Positions 18,507 through 27,588 of a DNA stretch of 64,000 nucleotides are shown piece by piece. The DNA comes from Limnobaculum xujianqingii (GTDB lineage: Bacteria; Pseudomonadota; Gammaproteobacteria; Enterobacterales; Enterobacteriaceae): NCBI RefSeq assembly GCF_013394855.1, contig NZ_JABMLK010000002.1, forward strand, positions 1,626,360 to 1,690,359. The letters run 5' to 3'. The translations under genes were made by a program, and so were the position numbers. Below the pieces are notes generated by a model. It searched no databases. It had not been told where the DNA came from and saw only the letters and a list, made by a program, of their open reading frames with translations. Each line of letters starts with the position of its first letter. Positions within the stretch are counted from its first letter, which is position 1.

Positions 18507-19166
18507 ATGAACTGGAAAATGGTCTTCACCCTGTTGTTGGTTGGCGTGCTTTCCGGCTGCGCCCATACGGAATATGTTCAGGTCAGTGCAATTAAGGCGA
18601 AAGATGTGACAACCCAGTACAAGAAATTTGCCATTGTCTCTGACCACTATCAGTCAGTTAATGACGATCTGAATTTTGCAGAATATGCCCGTCAGGTAGC
18701 GGTGGTACTCAATCAGCAAGGTTATATACAGGTGAAAAACCAGCAGGATGCTGAAGCGCTGATTTCCCTGAGCTATCGGGTTAGTGAACCACAGGTTCAT
18801 ACTGAGATTGTGAATACTCCTGTGTATCCACGAGTCGGACCGTTTTATGGTTCCCGTTTTGGTTATTACCCTTATCCAATGCTGGGATATCCGGCTTATG
18901 AACCCATGGTTTATCAATCCATTGTGTACAGAAAGCTAATCCGTTTACAGTCCATTGATGCGGGCATTTATCGTAAAGATAAAACGGTAAAACCACTGTG
19001 GGACGTATTAATTGTCAGTAATAACGATAACGGTGATTTACGCTATATGTTCCCGTATATGCTGGTGGCAGCGGAACCCTATATTGGTCAGGATTCCCAA
19101 CATAGCGTAACCGTATCAGTGGATGAACAGGATCCGGCAGTGCTTAATTTGAAGGCGATTAAGTAG
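18507..19166 (+). CDS. DUF4136-type lipoprotein
   Basis: 219 aa. Lipobox LSGC at about residues 16-19 (LLLVGVLSGCAHTEYVQ). The body fits the DUF4136 pattern: FAIVSDHY....NDLNFAEYARQVAVVLNQQGY....QDAEALISLSYRV, then a Tyr/Pro-rich stretch (PFYGSRFGYYPYPMLGYPAYEP). Probably outer-membrane-anchored. Function unknown. Preceded by TCGGGAG 10 bases before the ATG. Confidence 0.8.
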   Translation: MNWKMVFTLLLVGVLSGCAHTEYVQVSAIKAKDVTTQYKKFAIVSDHYQSVNDDLNFAEYARQVAVVLNQQGYIQVKNQQDAEALISLSYRVSEPQVHTEIVNTPVYPRVGPFYGSRFGYYPYPMLGYPAYEPMVYQSIVYRKLIRLQSIDAGIYRKDKTVKPLWDVLIVSNNDNGDLRYMFPYMLVAAEPYIGQDSQHSVTVSVDEQDPAVLNLKAIK

Positions 19167-19181
19167 ATTAAATATCATATG

Positions 19182-19222
19182 GAGAGTCCCCAAAACGCTG
19201 AATAGCCTATTTGGGGAACTCT
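19182..19222 (+). terminator. hairpin between convergent genes
   Basis: GAGAGTCCCCAAA pairs with TTGGGGAACTC (one mismatch/bulge) in the 71-bp gap between the DUF4136 gene and the convergent ABC permease. No strong T-run, so efficiency is uncertain. Confidence 0.55.
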
Positions 19223-19237
19223 TCGCACCGACTGGTA

Positions 19238-20395
19238 TTACGGTTTTTTGTGCGAGCGGTGTCTCATGTGGGTAATAAAGCGTCGCAGGTGACCATCTCT
19301 TAGCGCACCCACCAGCCAGCCCAACGTGGCATAACTGGCACCCAGCACTAATAGCATCACTACGTCTCCCCCCACTTCGGTAATGGAAAGTCCCATCTGA
19401 TTCACACTGGCTATGGCATTGGTTGCCCAGGTCGATGGCAGAAGATGGGTAATAAACCATACCCATTTGGGCATCAACTGCAATGGCCAGATAGTGCCGG
19501 AAATATAGAATACCGGCGTAGTGACCATGGCTAACGTCAGGTAAATCAGCTCAACGCTACGTAAGCATTCGGTAATCAGCTTGGCAAAACCTAAAGTCGC
19601 CAGAATAAACGGGAAGGTAAGCAACAGGATCTCGGGTATGCTGGCGGTCTGTCGATACCCCAACAGCATTGGCCAGACCACAAACAGAATCACCGATAAA
19701 AATAGCCAGATAGGGATTAACGCCGACAGGCAGCCCAAATAGACCGGCAGCGGTGGTTTTCCCTGCGGCAGGGTATGCAACACAATACTGGTGCGTGTAC
19801 CGGCAATCAACAGCGTGTGCTGTAACAGCATCACCATCAGGCCGGGGAAGGTAATAGCCGCAAAACTGATACCGGGGTTAAATAAATCGATACTCTGGGC
19901 GTTGATCGGCGAGAGAATGCGCTGAATCTGAACCGGGGTAAACCCATTGTTCATCAGGATCTCACTGTTATAAGAGAGGGTCATGGCGCGATAGGCGCTG
20001 ATGACATCCTGCTCTATCTGGCCGTTAGCCAGCCGGTTGGTGGCATCGCCATAAGCAGGAATAGTAACGTTCTCTCCATGCAGGATGCGTTTTTCCATAT
20101 TGTGCGGCAGCACCACCACGGCAAATAGCTTACGGGCGGCTAAATCTTGTTGTGCCTCTTCTGTGTTGCTGTAACTTCGCACTGCAATTTTAGAGCTGGC
20201 ATCCAGACTGCGGGTAACCATGCGGCTGGCGGAACTGTGGTCCAGATCGACCACCGCTACCGGTAGATCCCAAACCGAATGGTTAACATAGACCAGGCTC
20301 ATAACGCACAGTGAAAACAGCAACAGCATCCACATAGGTTTTTCCAGCATGCGGTTCATGATCATCATAAAGCCGCGGAAATAGGCTTTTATCAT
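19238..20395 (-). CDS. ABC-2 type export permease (second of pair)
   Basis: 385 aa. A YhhJ/YbhR-like architecture: one N-terminal membrane helix (about residues 19-37), a large periplasmic domain (DLDHSSASRMVTRSLDASSKIAVRSY...), then about five C-terminal helices including the VFYISGTIWPLQLMP signature of ABC-2 permeases. It starts one base inside the stop of the upstream permease. Expected to form a heterodimeric channel with that protein. No ATP-binding subunit is encoded next to it. Confidence 0.88.
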   Translation of the reverse strand: MIKAYFRGFMMIMNRMLEKPMWMLLLFSLCVMSLVYVNHSVWDLPVAVVDLDHSSASRMVTRSLDASSKIAVRSYSNTEEAQQDLAARKLFAVVVLPHNMEKRILHGENVTIPAYGDATNRLANGQIEQDVISAYRAMTLSYNSEILMNNGFTPVQIQRILSPINAQSIDLFNPGISFAAITFPGLMVMLLQHTLLIAGTRTSIVLHTLPQGKPPLPVYLGCLSALIPIWLFLSVILFVVWPMLLGYRQTASIPEILLLTFPFILATLGFAKLITECLRSVELIYLTLAMVTTPVFYISGTIWPLQLMPKWVWFITHLLPSTWATNAIASVNQMGLSITEVGGDVVMLLVLGASYATLGWLVGALRDGHLRRFITHMRHRSHKKP

Positions 20396-21543
20396 TATCG
20401 AATGTCCCCGCCCTGTAGGCGCTTAGGTAAGCGTTTTCTTACCAAAAAAGCAGTAATAAGTGGATAAACCAGTAACAGTACACAAACATACACCAGTGAT
20501 GATGCCGGAACTCCACGTAAGAATACGTCAAACAGGGCATACAGAGCATGGGTCAGTGGTTCAATATTGGCAATGATTTGGGCTATGAGCGGCATCGACA
20601 GTTCAGGTACTGCGGTACCTGAGTAGGTCATGGCGATACCCACCAGTAAACCAATTAACGTATAGGCAGTAATAATATCTTTGGTGAAGGTAAACAGCAG
20701 CAGGCCAATACTTTGCGCCGCCATAATATAGAAAAATCCAATAGCCAGCATAAACAGCGGATTACCATTAATTTGGGCACCGGAATAGGTGACCAGAGCG
20801 GCAAGCTCAACCATCAGTAACAGGGTGTAGATAATGGTGTAAGGGGCCAGCTTGCCTATTAACGCCAGACTGAAAGGACGGGCATTTAGCAGGACTTTAC
20901 GTCGACTTAAAACATAGATAGTACAGGTGACCACAAACAGCTGGAGAATATGAATAGTTGCTGCAAATAGCTGATAGTAAATAAAATTACCGCTGGCGTT
21001 AAACAGGCTTTCATAAGAAAGGCTGACCTGTGCCAGCGGTGGTAACGGGCGGCCAATTCCTGCCGCAATAATTTGTGAATAGGTTTGATTCAGCTCCGCT
21101 GTCAGGCCGGGAAAGTCCTGAGTAGAGTAAAGACCCGCACCATAATACAGGCCATTATAGTAAAGCGCCGGAGTTGGTTGACGGGCGGCTAATACGTCCG
21201 CTTCAAAATTATGGGGAATGTACAACAAAGCGTAAATCTTAGCTGAACGCAGAGCCACCAGCGCTTGTTGCAGGTCGTTATACTGGGTTATTTGGGCATG
21301 GGAACCTGCATCCAGATCGCGAATGATTCGTCTGGACAGAGTACTGTGGTCGTTATCTACCGCAGCAACCGGTAACTCCAGCATGGTTCCGGCGGAGAAG
21401 TTGGCGCTGATAACCGTAAACAGTAGCAGAGGAAAGATCCACGTTAACCAGTGGAGCACAATGCTACGGGAACCGGCTTTGGCTTCTACGTTAAATGAGC
21501 GGTTAAAGCAGCGCCAGCCAGCCTTTAATCTTCCCATTTCCAT
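20395..21543 (-). CDS. ABC-2 type export permease (first of pair)
   Basis: 382 aa, same fold as its downstream partner: N-terminal helix (about 29-48), periplasmic domain with VDNDHSTLSRRIIRDLDAGSHAQITQY, five to six C-terminal helices with YSGTAVPELSMP. Overlaps the HlyD-family gene by 19 bp and the next permease by one base. The three-gene set looks like the YbhG-S-R or YhiI-YhhJ type exporters. Confidence 0.88.
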   Translation of the reverse strand: MEMGRLKAGWRCFNRSFNVEAKAGSRSIVLHWLTWIFPLLLFTVISANFSAGTMLELPVAAVDNDHSTLSRRIIRDLDAGSHAQITQYNDLQQALVALRSAKIYALLYIPHNFEADVLAARQPTPALYYNGLYYGAGLYSTQDFPGLTAELNQTYSQIIAAGIGRPLPPLAQVSLSYESLFNASGNFIYYQLFAATIHILQLFVVTCTIYVLSRRKVLLNARPFSLALIGKLAPYTIIYTLLLMVELAALVTYSGAQINGNPLFMLAIGFFYIMAAQSIGLLLFTFTKDIITAYTLIGLLVGIAMTYSGTAVPELSMPLIAQIIANIEPLTHALYALFDVFLRGVPASSLVYVCVLLLVYPLITAFLVRKRLPKRLQGGDIR

Positions 21544-22496
21544 AATGCGCTCATCCCCGGACGCAGCCCTTCAATCGGTTTAACCGGATAGAGCCGCACT
21601 TCGAAAGTTTTTAAATCAAAATCGCCGGTCGCGCGGGTGGCCCGTTTGGTCGCGAAATCGCCCATTGGTGAAATAAAACGTACTTCTGCTTCAATCTGTT
21701 GATTTTTTAACGCAGGTACCTGCAACATGATTTTGTCGCCCTTACGCACGTGAGCCAAAATATCTTCGCGCAGGTTATAGACGAAATAAGCATCCGGCAG
21801 GCGAATGATGGTTAACAGAGGGCTGGCAGCGTTGAGTAATTCCCCTTGTTCTGCGGGAATAGTACCAATTTCGCCGTCTACCGGTGCTTTAACCTGCAGG
21901 TCATCCTGTTGAACTTTTATCTGCGTCAGGTTCTCTTCTGCCTGATGAAGCGCAGCCACAAAGGCATCTTTCTGTTCGCTGCGATCGCCATGTTGCGCTT
22001 CATCTAACAGCGCACGGGCTGCATTGACTTGATGAAACGCGGTATCTCTGGCTTTGAGTGAAGCGTCCAGCATGGTGGCAGAGACATAGCCCTTAGGTGC
22101 CATGCTCTGATTACGGCGATAATCTTTTTCTGCATTTTGATAAACAGCTTCGGCCTGCGCTAACGATGCTTTCAGGTTACGGATACTCTCTTCCCGGGTA
22201 CCGTGCATTGACTCTTCCAGACGAGCTTTCGCCTGATCTCTGGCGGCCTCCAGCGATTTAACCTGAGCATCCAGTTCCGGACTATCCAGTTTCATTAATA
22301 ATTGGCCGGCTTTAACGTCGTCGCCGCGTTCAAAATAACGCTCGATCACACGGCCTTTAGCTTTAGAGGTGACTAATACCTCCGGAGCATCTACTTCGCC
22401 CTGCAGTAAAATATATTGGTTATGTGCGCGGAATAATATTGCCAACGCAATAACAACAATTATAAACATCAGGGTAATAATCGATTGTTTCTTCAT
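21525..22496 (-). CDS. HlyD-family periplasmic adaptor (membrane fusion protein)
   Basis: 323 aa. One N-terminal anchor helix (about 8-24), a biotinyl-lipoyl-like segment (EVLVTSKAKGRVIERYFERGDDVKAGQLLMKLDSPEL), a coiled coil (about 80-190) and a beta-barrel region. It would link the two downstream permeases to an outer-membrane channel. Genes overlap, so all three are one operon read away from yhaJ. Confidence 0.9.
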   Translation of the reverse strand: MKKQSIITLMFIIVVIALAILFRAHNQYILLQGEVDAPEVLVTSKAKGRVIERYFERGDDVKAGQLLMKLDSPELDAQVKSLEAARDQAKARLEESMHGTREESIRNLKASLAQAEAVYQNAEKDYRRNQSMAPKGYVSATMLDASLKARDTAFHQVNAARALLDEAQHGDRSEQKDAFVAALHQAEENLTQIKVQQDDLQVKAPVDGEIGTIPAEQGELLNAASPLLTIIRLPDAYFVYNLREDILAHVRKGDKIMLQVPALKNQQIEAEVRFISPMGDFATKRATRATGDFDLKTFEVRLYPVKPIEGLRPGMSALWKWED

Positions 22497-22573
22497 ATCA
22501 AATATATCGTTGTAATCATCATTTATTTAAAAAACAGATTAACGCCGGGCATCACAAAAAATAGTCTGAAAAA

Positions 22574-22723
22574 TCAGGCTAGTAAAAATGTCATCGGGTC
22601 ATTGTGCTGCAAAGTGATGCATGAGGCATCGGTTTGATTCTGGCGCCTGTTCTCGGATGGAGTTGGCATTGATATCGTCTCTGCGCGGACTATAAATTCT
22701 ACCTTAATATGGGCTTCAGACAT
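22574..22723 (-). CDS. possible 49-aa protein upstream of the exporter operon
   Basis: ATG at 22723 with AAGGG 6 bases upstream, reading MSEAHIKVEFIVRAETISMPTPSEN... to TGA at 22574. It lies 77 bp before the HlyD gene on the same strand. Hydrophilic, no known domain. The good ribosome-binding site argues for translation; the lack of recognisable homology argues caution. It could be a leader peptide. Confidence 0.4.
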   Translation of the reverse strand: MSEAHIKVEFIVRAETISMPTPSENRRQNQTDASCITLQHNDPMTFLLA

Positions 22724-22732
22724 AATAATCCC

Positions 22733-22749
22733 TTAGCATAAAGTGCTAA
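22733..22749. promoter_or_regulatory. operator-like dyad TTAGCA-N5-TGCTAA
   Basis: Perfect 6-bp arms in the 550-bp divergent region between the HlyD gene and yhaJ, 9 bases upstream of the 49-aa ORF start. It fits the general T-N11-A form of LysR-type sites and could bind YhaJ, but this is only a pattern match. I see no other gene between 22750 and 23046. Confidence 0.35.
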
Positions 22750-23046
22750 ACAGCCCGGTCAGATTGCCGCATACAACAGCTTTATTACCGGGAATATTGA
22801 ATGATCTTAACCATAACGATCGGCATTATTTATTTTCTGATATTGAGTTATTAACAATAAAAATAGCAGAGCTGATGTTTATTGATAGCCGTTAGTATCG
22901 AATAATTTATTCTCTTTATATTGATGTGAGGTATGGCATAAAAAACAGGCAGTAACATTGATTGCTACTGGACGATTATCGATTCGCGGGTTAGTCTGGC
23001 ACACAATATTGTTAACAACAATCCGGCCAATCATTCAGCGATTATT

Positions 23047-23940
23047 ATGAATAAAGACAGGGCACTAACACTCGAAGCATTAAGGGTTATGGATGCAATT
23101 GAACGCCGTCGTAGCTTTGCTGCTGCTGCAGAAGAGCTTGGTCGGGTTCCTTCAGCATTAAGCTATACCATGCAAAAACTGGAGGAAGAGTTGGATGTGG
23201 TGCTGTTTGACCGTTCCGGTCATCGCACTAAATTCACTCCGGTTGGTCGTCTGTTGCTGGAACGGGGGCGTATTCTGTTGGAGGCAGCTGATAAACTGAC
23301 CTCTGATGCTGAGGCATTGTCCCGCGGTTGGGAAACCAATATTAACATTGTTACGGAAGTGCTGGTTCCGGCCTGGAGCCTGTTTCCACTGGTTAACCGC
23401 CTGGCTGAAAAATCAGATACCCAAATCGCTATTACTACCGAGGTACTGGCTGGTGCCTGGGAACGTCTGGAACAGGGAAAAGCCGATATTGTGATCGGAC
23501 CTTCTGATTATCTGCGTCAGTCTTCTGAAATTAACTCGGTTCGCCTGTATAGCGTTACCAGTTTGTATGTGGCTGCGCCGGAGCATCCTATTCATCAGGA
23601 ACAGAACCCTCTGGATGAAAGCACGCGTCTGAAATATCGCGGTATTGCTATTGCCGATACTGCAAAAGAACGCCCAATTTTGACGGTAAAAGTGTTGGAG
23701 AAACAGCATCGTTTAACCGTCAGTTCGCTGGAAGATAAACATAAAGCCCTGCTGGCGGGTTTAGGTATCGCTACTATGCCCGTTGATATGATTCAGGACG
23801 ATCTGAAAAATGGCAAATTGAAAGTCATTGGTGACGATCCGGGCAGTGAAGTAGAGATCATTATGGCGTGGCGACGGGATCAAATCGGTAAAGCGAAAGC
23901 CTGGTTACTGCGTGAAATACCTAAACTGTTTTCAGCCTGA
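23047..23940 (+). CDS. yhaJ: YhaJ, LysR-family transcriptional regulator
   Basis: 297 aa. Winged-helix DNA-binding domain at residues 1-65 (ALTLEALRVMDAIERRRSFAAAAEELGRVPSALSYTMQKLEEEL), then a LysR substrate-binding domain. It is nearly colinear with E. coli YhaJ to the C-terminal REIPKLFS. In E. coli YhaJ senses products of nitroaromatic compounds and activates yqjF; here a yqjF homologue lies 3 kb downstream, supporting a conserved link. The start ATG 23047 lacks a strong Shine-Dalgarno. Confidence 0.92.
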   Translation: MNKDRALTLEALRVMDAIERRRSFAAAAEELGRVPSALSYTMQKLEEELDVVLFDRSGHRTKFTPVGRLLLERGRILLEAADKLTSDAEALSRGWETNINIVTEVLVPAWSLFPLVNRLAEKSDTQIAITTEVLAGAWERLEQGKADIVIGPSDYLRQSSEINSVRLYSVTSLYVAAPEHPIHQEQNPLDESTRLKYRGIAIADTAKERPILTVKVLEKQHRLTVSSLEDKHKALLAGLGIATMPVDMIQDDLKNGKLKVIGDDPGSEVEIIMAWRRDQIGKAKAWLLREIPKLFSA

Positions 23941-23979
23941 CTTTAGTCAATACCAATCTATTCTCTATTCGGTGGCATC

Positions 23980-24828
23980 ATGACCCGTGGTAGTGCTCTG
24001 TGGCAAATGCATGCCGCTGCCGTTTTGTTTGGCATTTCCGGTATTTTCGGCAAGTTAATTATCAGCGGTGTTGCCGTATTGGTATTTGGCCGGGCAGTTT
24101 TTGCTGTTCTTTCTCTCTCGGTATTACTGATTAAATCTCGCCGCTTGCCCTGGCAGGGGATGACTGCCCAGCGTATTTTTAACCTGTTGGCTATGGGTTT
24201 ATTGCTGGTTGCTCACTGGGTGACCTTCTTTATCGGTATCAAAGTGGGTGGAGTTGCCGTTGCCACACTGGGCTTTGCCTGTTTCCCTGCGTTCGTGGCA
24301 TTGCTGGAAAGCGTGCTGTATCGGGAGCAGCTCACTAAAACCGAATATACCCTGATTGGGTTGGTGTCTTTAGGGCTGGTATTGGTTACCCCTGGCTTTG
24401 ACTTTGCTAATAATGCCACTGAAGGGCTTATTTGGGGAATCTTATCCGGATTTACCTATGCATTACTAACCATTGGTAACCGTAGCGTGGCGGCTAAAAT
24501 GTCAGGGGTACAGGTTAACTGGTGGGAGAATCTGTCAGTGATGCTGTGCTTACTGCCTTTTGCTGTTGCGGATATTCCACAGGTACCCTGGTTGGATTGG
24601 GTATGGATTGCCTGCCTTGGTCTGCTGTGTACCGGGCTTTCTTATAGTTTTTTTATTAATGCTCTGAAGGTGATTAACGCCCGAACCGCCGCCATGATTA
24701 TTGCACTGGAGCCGGTGTATGCCATTCTGGTGGCCTGGGTTCTGTTTCATGAACAACCAGGACTGAGAATGGTGGCTGGTGGGGCATTGATTATTTTTGC
24801 CGTGGCCTGGTCTACCCGACAAAAGTAA
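23980..24828 (+). CDS. DMT-superfamily (EamA) transporter
   Basis: 282 aa with about ten hydrophobic segments forming two EamA repeats (about 8-135 and 147-280). The second repeat ends with the usual ALEPVYAILVAWVLFHEQP signature. Probable inner-membrane exporter of metabolites; the substrate is unknown. It starts 39 bp after yhaJ on the same strand and may be cotranscribed. Confidence 0.85.
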   Translation: MTRGSALWQMHAAAVLFGISGIFGKLIISGVAVLVFGRAVFAVLSLSVLLIKSRRLPWQGMTAQRIFNLLAMGLLLVAHWVTFFIGIKVGGVAVATLGFACFPAFVALLESVLYREQLTKTEYTLIGLVSLGLVLVTPGFDFANNATEGLIWGILSGFTYALLTIGNRSVAAKMSGVQVNWWENLSVMLCLLPFAVADIPQVPWLDWVWIACLGLLCTGLSYSFFINALKVINARTAAMIIALEPVYAILVAWVLFHEQPGLRMVAGGALIIFAVAWSTRQK

Positions 24829-24839
24829 GGTGAGTTAAA

Positions 24840-24869
24840 AGGGTGAAAGCTTGTCACTCGCTTTCACCC
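24840..24869. terminator. bidirectional terminator
   Basis: GGGTGAAAGC (24840-24849) and GCTTTCACCC (24860-24869) form a perfect stem between the DMT transporter stop and the convergent pirin gene. Confidence 0.75.
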
Positions 24870-24891
24870 TAAAAGCCTTGATGTAGTATGA

Positions 24892-25750
24892 CTAAGCGGT
24901 AAATTTTCCGCTGTTATAGTCATTTATCGCCTGTTTAATTTCATCAACGGTATTCATCACAAAAGGACCGTACTGTACCACCGGTTCATTCAGCGGTTTA
25001 CCCGCCAACAGCATGGCTCGTCCCCCCCAGAATATCCGCTTTTAAGTGCAGCATATCGCCATCGGTCAGAATAGCCGTCTGGTCAAATTGCAGCGCTTCA
25101 TTTCCTACCTGAATTTCACCTTCAAACAGATAGAGCAGGGCGTTGAGTCCGGCTGGAACCGGAATGTGGACTTCACCATTAGGTTGCAGATGTATATCAG
25201 CAATCAACGGTTGGGTAGCATGGGCCTGTACCGGGCTGGTGTAGGTATCTCCATCCAGCGTGAGTGAACCAGCAATCAGAATGATTTGCCCTTCTTCCAA
25301 CAGCGATATATTGGGCAGTTGCTCCGCATCGAAGTTTTGATAGCTGGGATCTTTCATTTTGTCGACCGCAGGCAGATTGAGCCAAATCTGGAAGCCTCGC
25401 ATCTCACCATCTACCTGCTGTGGCATTTCAGAGTGAATGATCCCCCGTCCTGCGGTCATCCACTGGATACCGCCGGTTTTCAGTTCACCACGATGGCCTA
25501 CATGGTCTTTGTGCAGCATATTGCCTTCCAGCATATAGGTAATGGTTTCAAAACCGCGGTGTGGATGGTCAGGGAAACCGGCAATATAGTCTTGCGGATC
25601 GTCAGAAAAGAACACATCCATCATTAGATAGGGGTCCATTCTCTGGCTGTCACTTTGGCCTAAGGCGCGTTTGAGGCTAACCCCAGCACCGTCCTGAGTT
25701 GCCATCGCCGGAAATACCTGGCGAATAGCTCGATATTGTTGATTACTCAT
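24892..25750 (-). pseudogene. pirin-family gene interrupted by a frameshift in a 7-G run
   Basis: From ATG 25750 the protein is a typical pirin (bicupin): PYLMMDVFFSDDPQDYIAGFPDHPHRGFETITYMLEGNMLHKDHVG, with the metal-binding HPHRGFET block. The frame runs into a premature stop at 24998 after 250 aa. The missing C-terminus is present in the next frame: AMLLAGKPLNEPVVQYGPFVMNTVDEIKQAINDY.. to TAG at 24892. The switch lies in seven G's (C7 at 25022-25028 on the plus strand). With six G's a normal 285-aa pirin is read. This may be a true lesion, a phase-variable tract or a sequencing error. It is the first gene downstream of yqjG (15 bp). Confidence 0.88.
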
Positions 25751-25764
25751 TATGTTCTCCTTAC

Positions 25765-26754
25765 TTATTCACCAAAACGCCGATCGCGATGGTGTGGAGC
25801 ATTGAGATCCTGTTTTGGCCCGATAGAAATAACTCCAGTCGGGTTAATGGTTTTATGGCTACGATAGTAGTGATTACGAATATGCGAGAAATTAACCGTC
25901 TCATGAATGCCAGGCATCTGATAGATATCCCGTAAAAAGCCATATAAATTCGGATAATCACTGATCCTCTGATAGTCGCACTTAAAGTGGGTGACATACA
26001 CCGGATCGAAGCGAACTAAGGTAGTCCACAGGCGCAGGTCGGCTTCGGTTAACTGGTTACCTGTCAGATAGCGTTGCGCGCTAAGGATCTCTTCCAACTT
26101 ATCCAGTGCATTGAAAACATTAGCGACTTCTTCACTGTAAGCATCTTGTTGGGTGGCAAAACCTGCTTTATAAACACCATTGTTAACATTTGGATAGATC
26201 CAATCGTTTAACCGATCGATCTCTTCACGCAGTGGCTCCGGATAATAATTTGCCGGAGTGGCTCCCAGACTATCGAATGCGCTGTTAAACATACGAATAA
26301 TCTCCGAGGATTCATTGCTGACAATGGTGTTCTTTTGCTTATCCCACAATACGGGTACCGTTACCCGACCGGTATAGTCAGGAATAGCTTTCAGATAGAG
26401 CTGATAAAGATAATCCAGCCCAAAAAGCGTATCGCCGGTAGCAGCTTCAAAATCAGTGGCAAAGGTCCAACCGTGTTCCAGCATCAGGGGATGTACTACT
26501 GAAACTGAAATCATTTGCTCTAATCCTTTTAGCTTACGCATCAATAAAGTGCGATGTGCCCAGGGGCAGGCAAGAGAGACATACAGATGATAACGTCTTG
26601 CTTCGGCCTTAAAGCCGCCTTCTCCGGTTGGGCCGGGTTGACCATCGGCAGTGACCCAGTGGCGAAACTGAGGGGCGGTTCGTTTGAAATGACCGTTACT
26701 TGATTTAGTGTCGTACCAAACATCCTGCCAGATTCCATTAACTAACTGTCCCAT
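25765..26754 (-). CDS. yqjG: YqjG, glutathionyl-hydroquinone reductase
   Basis: 329 aa (E. coli 328). Xi-class glutathione transferase: the N-terminal thioredoxin-like domain has the catalytic cysteine in SLACPWAHRTLLMRKLKGLE, and the helical domain contains LYGFLRDIYQMPGIHETVNFSHIRNHYYRSH. It reduces glutathionyl-hydroquinones to free hydroquinones in the cytoplasm. It sits with yqjF and pirin, all linked to aromatic/quinone detoxification. Confidence 0.94.
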   Translation of the reverse strand: MGQLVNGIWQDVWYDTKSSNGHFKRTAPQFRHWVTADGQPGPTGEGGFKAEARRYHLYVSLACPWAHRTLLMRKLKGLEQMISVSVVHPLMLEHGWTFATDFEAATGDTLFGLDYLYQLYLKAIPDYTGRVTVPVLWDKQKNTIVSNESSEIIRMFNSAFDSLGATPANYYPEPLREEIDRLNDWIYPNVNNGVYKAGFATQQDAYSEEVANVFNALDKLEEILSAQRYLTGNQLTEADLRLWTTLVRFDPVYVTHFKCDYQRISDYPNLYGFLRDIYQMPGIHETVNFSHIRNHYYRSHKTINPTGVISIGPKQDLNAPHHRDRRFGE

Positions 26755-26851
26755 TTTTACCTCCGCAGATAAGTTGGTTATAACAGGTATAGCTCAATTT
26801 TGAGCGAAAGGCTTTTCCTATATATTTAACTATATGAAAAGATAAAAAATG

Positions 26852-26881
26852 AAAAGCTGCGCTCTCAAGGCGCAGCTTTTT
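26852..26881 (-). terminator. terminator of yqjF
   Basis: AAAAGCTGCG and CGCAGCTTTT form a perfect 10-bp stem with a 9-nt loop, 14 bases past the yqjF stop. A-rich flank on the plus strand gives a T-run on the minus strand. Confidence 0.85.
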
Positions 26882-26894
26882 AATTATTGATGAA

Positions 26895-27290
26895 TTACCA
26901 TTTTTTGTTTAACAGTCTATCGATACTGAAAGCACCAGGACCGCTTACTGCTAATAAGATATAACCACCAGCAATAGTCAGGTTTTTCATGAACATTAAC
27001 TGGTTAACGCCTTCAGCAAAGTTGCTGTGGAATATAAAGGCGGTTAACAGTGTGAACAGCGCAGTGAAAATTGCAGTAGTACGGGTCAGTAAACCAAATA
27101 ACACTGCCAGACCGCCACCCAGTTCCAGTAAAATTGTTAGTGGTAACAGGAATTCAGGAACGCCCATGGCTTGCATATATTGTTGTGTTCCGGCATAAGC
27201 ATCACCTAACTTACCGTAACCAGCCACAATAAACAGAATTGGCATTAAAATACGGGCGATTAGTAATGCAACGTTATTTAAATTTTTCAT
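26895..27290 (-). CDS. yqjF: YqjF, DoxX-family membrane protein
   Basis: 131 aa from ATG 27290 (the frame continues upstream, but the family starts at MKNLNNVALLIARILMPILFIVAGYGKL). Four transmembrane helices and the DoxX motif GGGLAVLFGLLTRTTA. In E. coli yqjF responds to YhaJ and aromatic compounds. The next 300 bases to 27589 show no gene. Confidence 0.9.
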   Translation of the reverse strand: MKNLNNVALLIARILMPILFIVAGYGKLGDAYAGTQQYMQAMGVPEFLLPLTILLELGGGLAVLFGLLTRTTAIFTALFTLLTAFIFHSNFAEGVNQLMFMKNLTIAGGYILLAVSGPGAFSIDRLLNKKW

Positions 27291-27588
27291 TTCTACTCTA
27301 ACTCCTGAACACAGTTTGATAATGATCTGTTTGCCCGTGATAGTTACGTACAAACATTGTTTTGTTTCGATGTGCTTATCCTAGTTCAGGTGATGGAAAC
27401 TTGTTAGCGAGAAGAATTGCATAATTAATTCAAAAAATCTGAATGACTGCATATGATTAATGGTTATGATATATAACGGAATTATATATATCATGAAATA
27501 CACGTATTAATTACTGAGGCAGAAGCTCAGAATTATTGTTGAATTAATCAGCAGTATGAAACAGGAGGGAGAATCCAAATAGAAAAGG

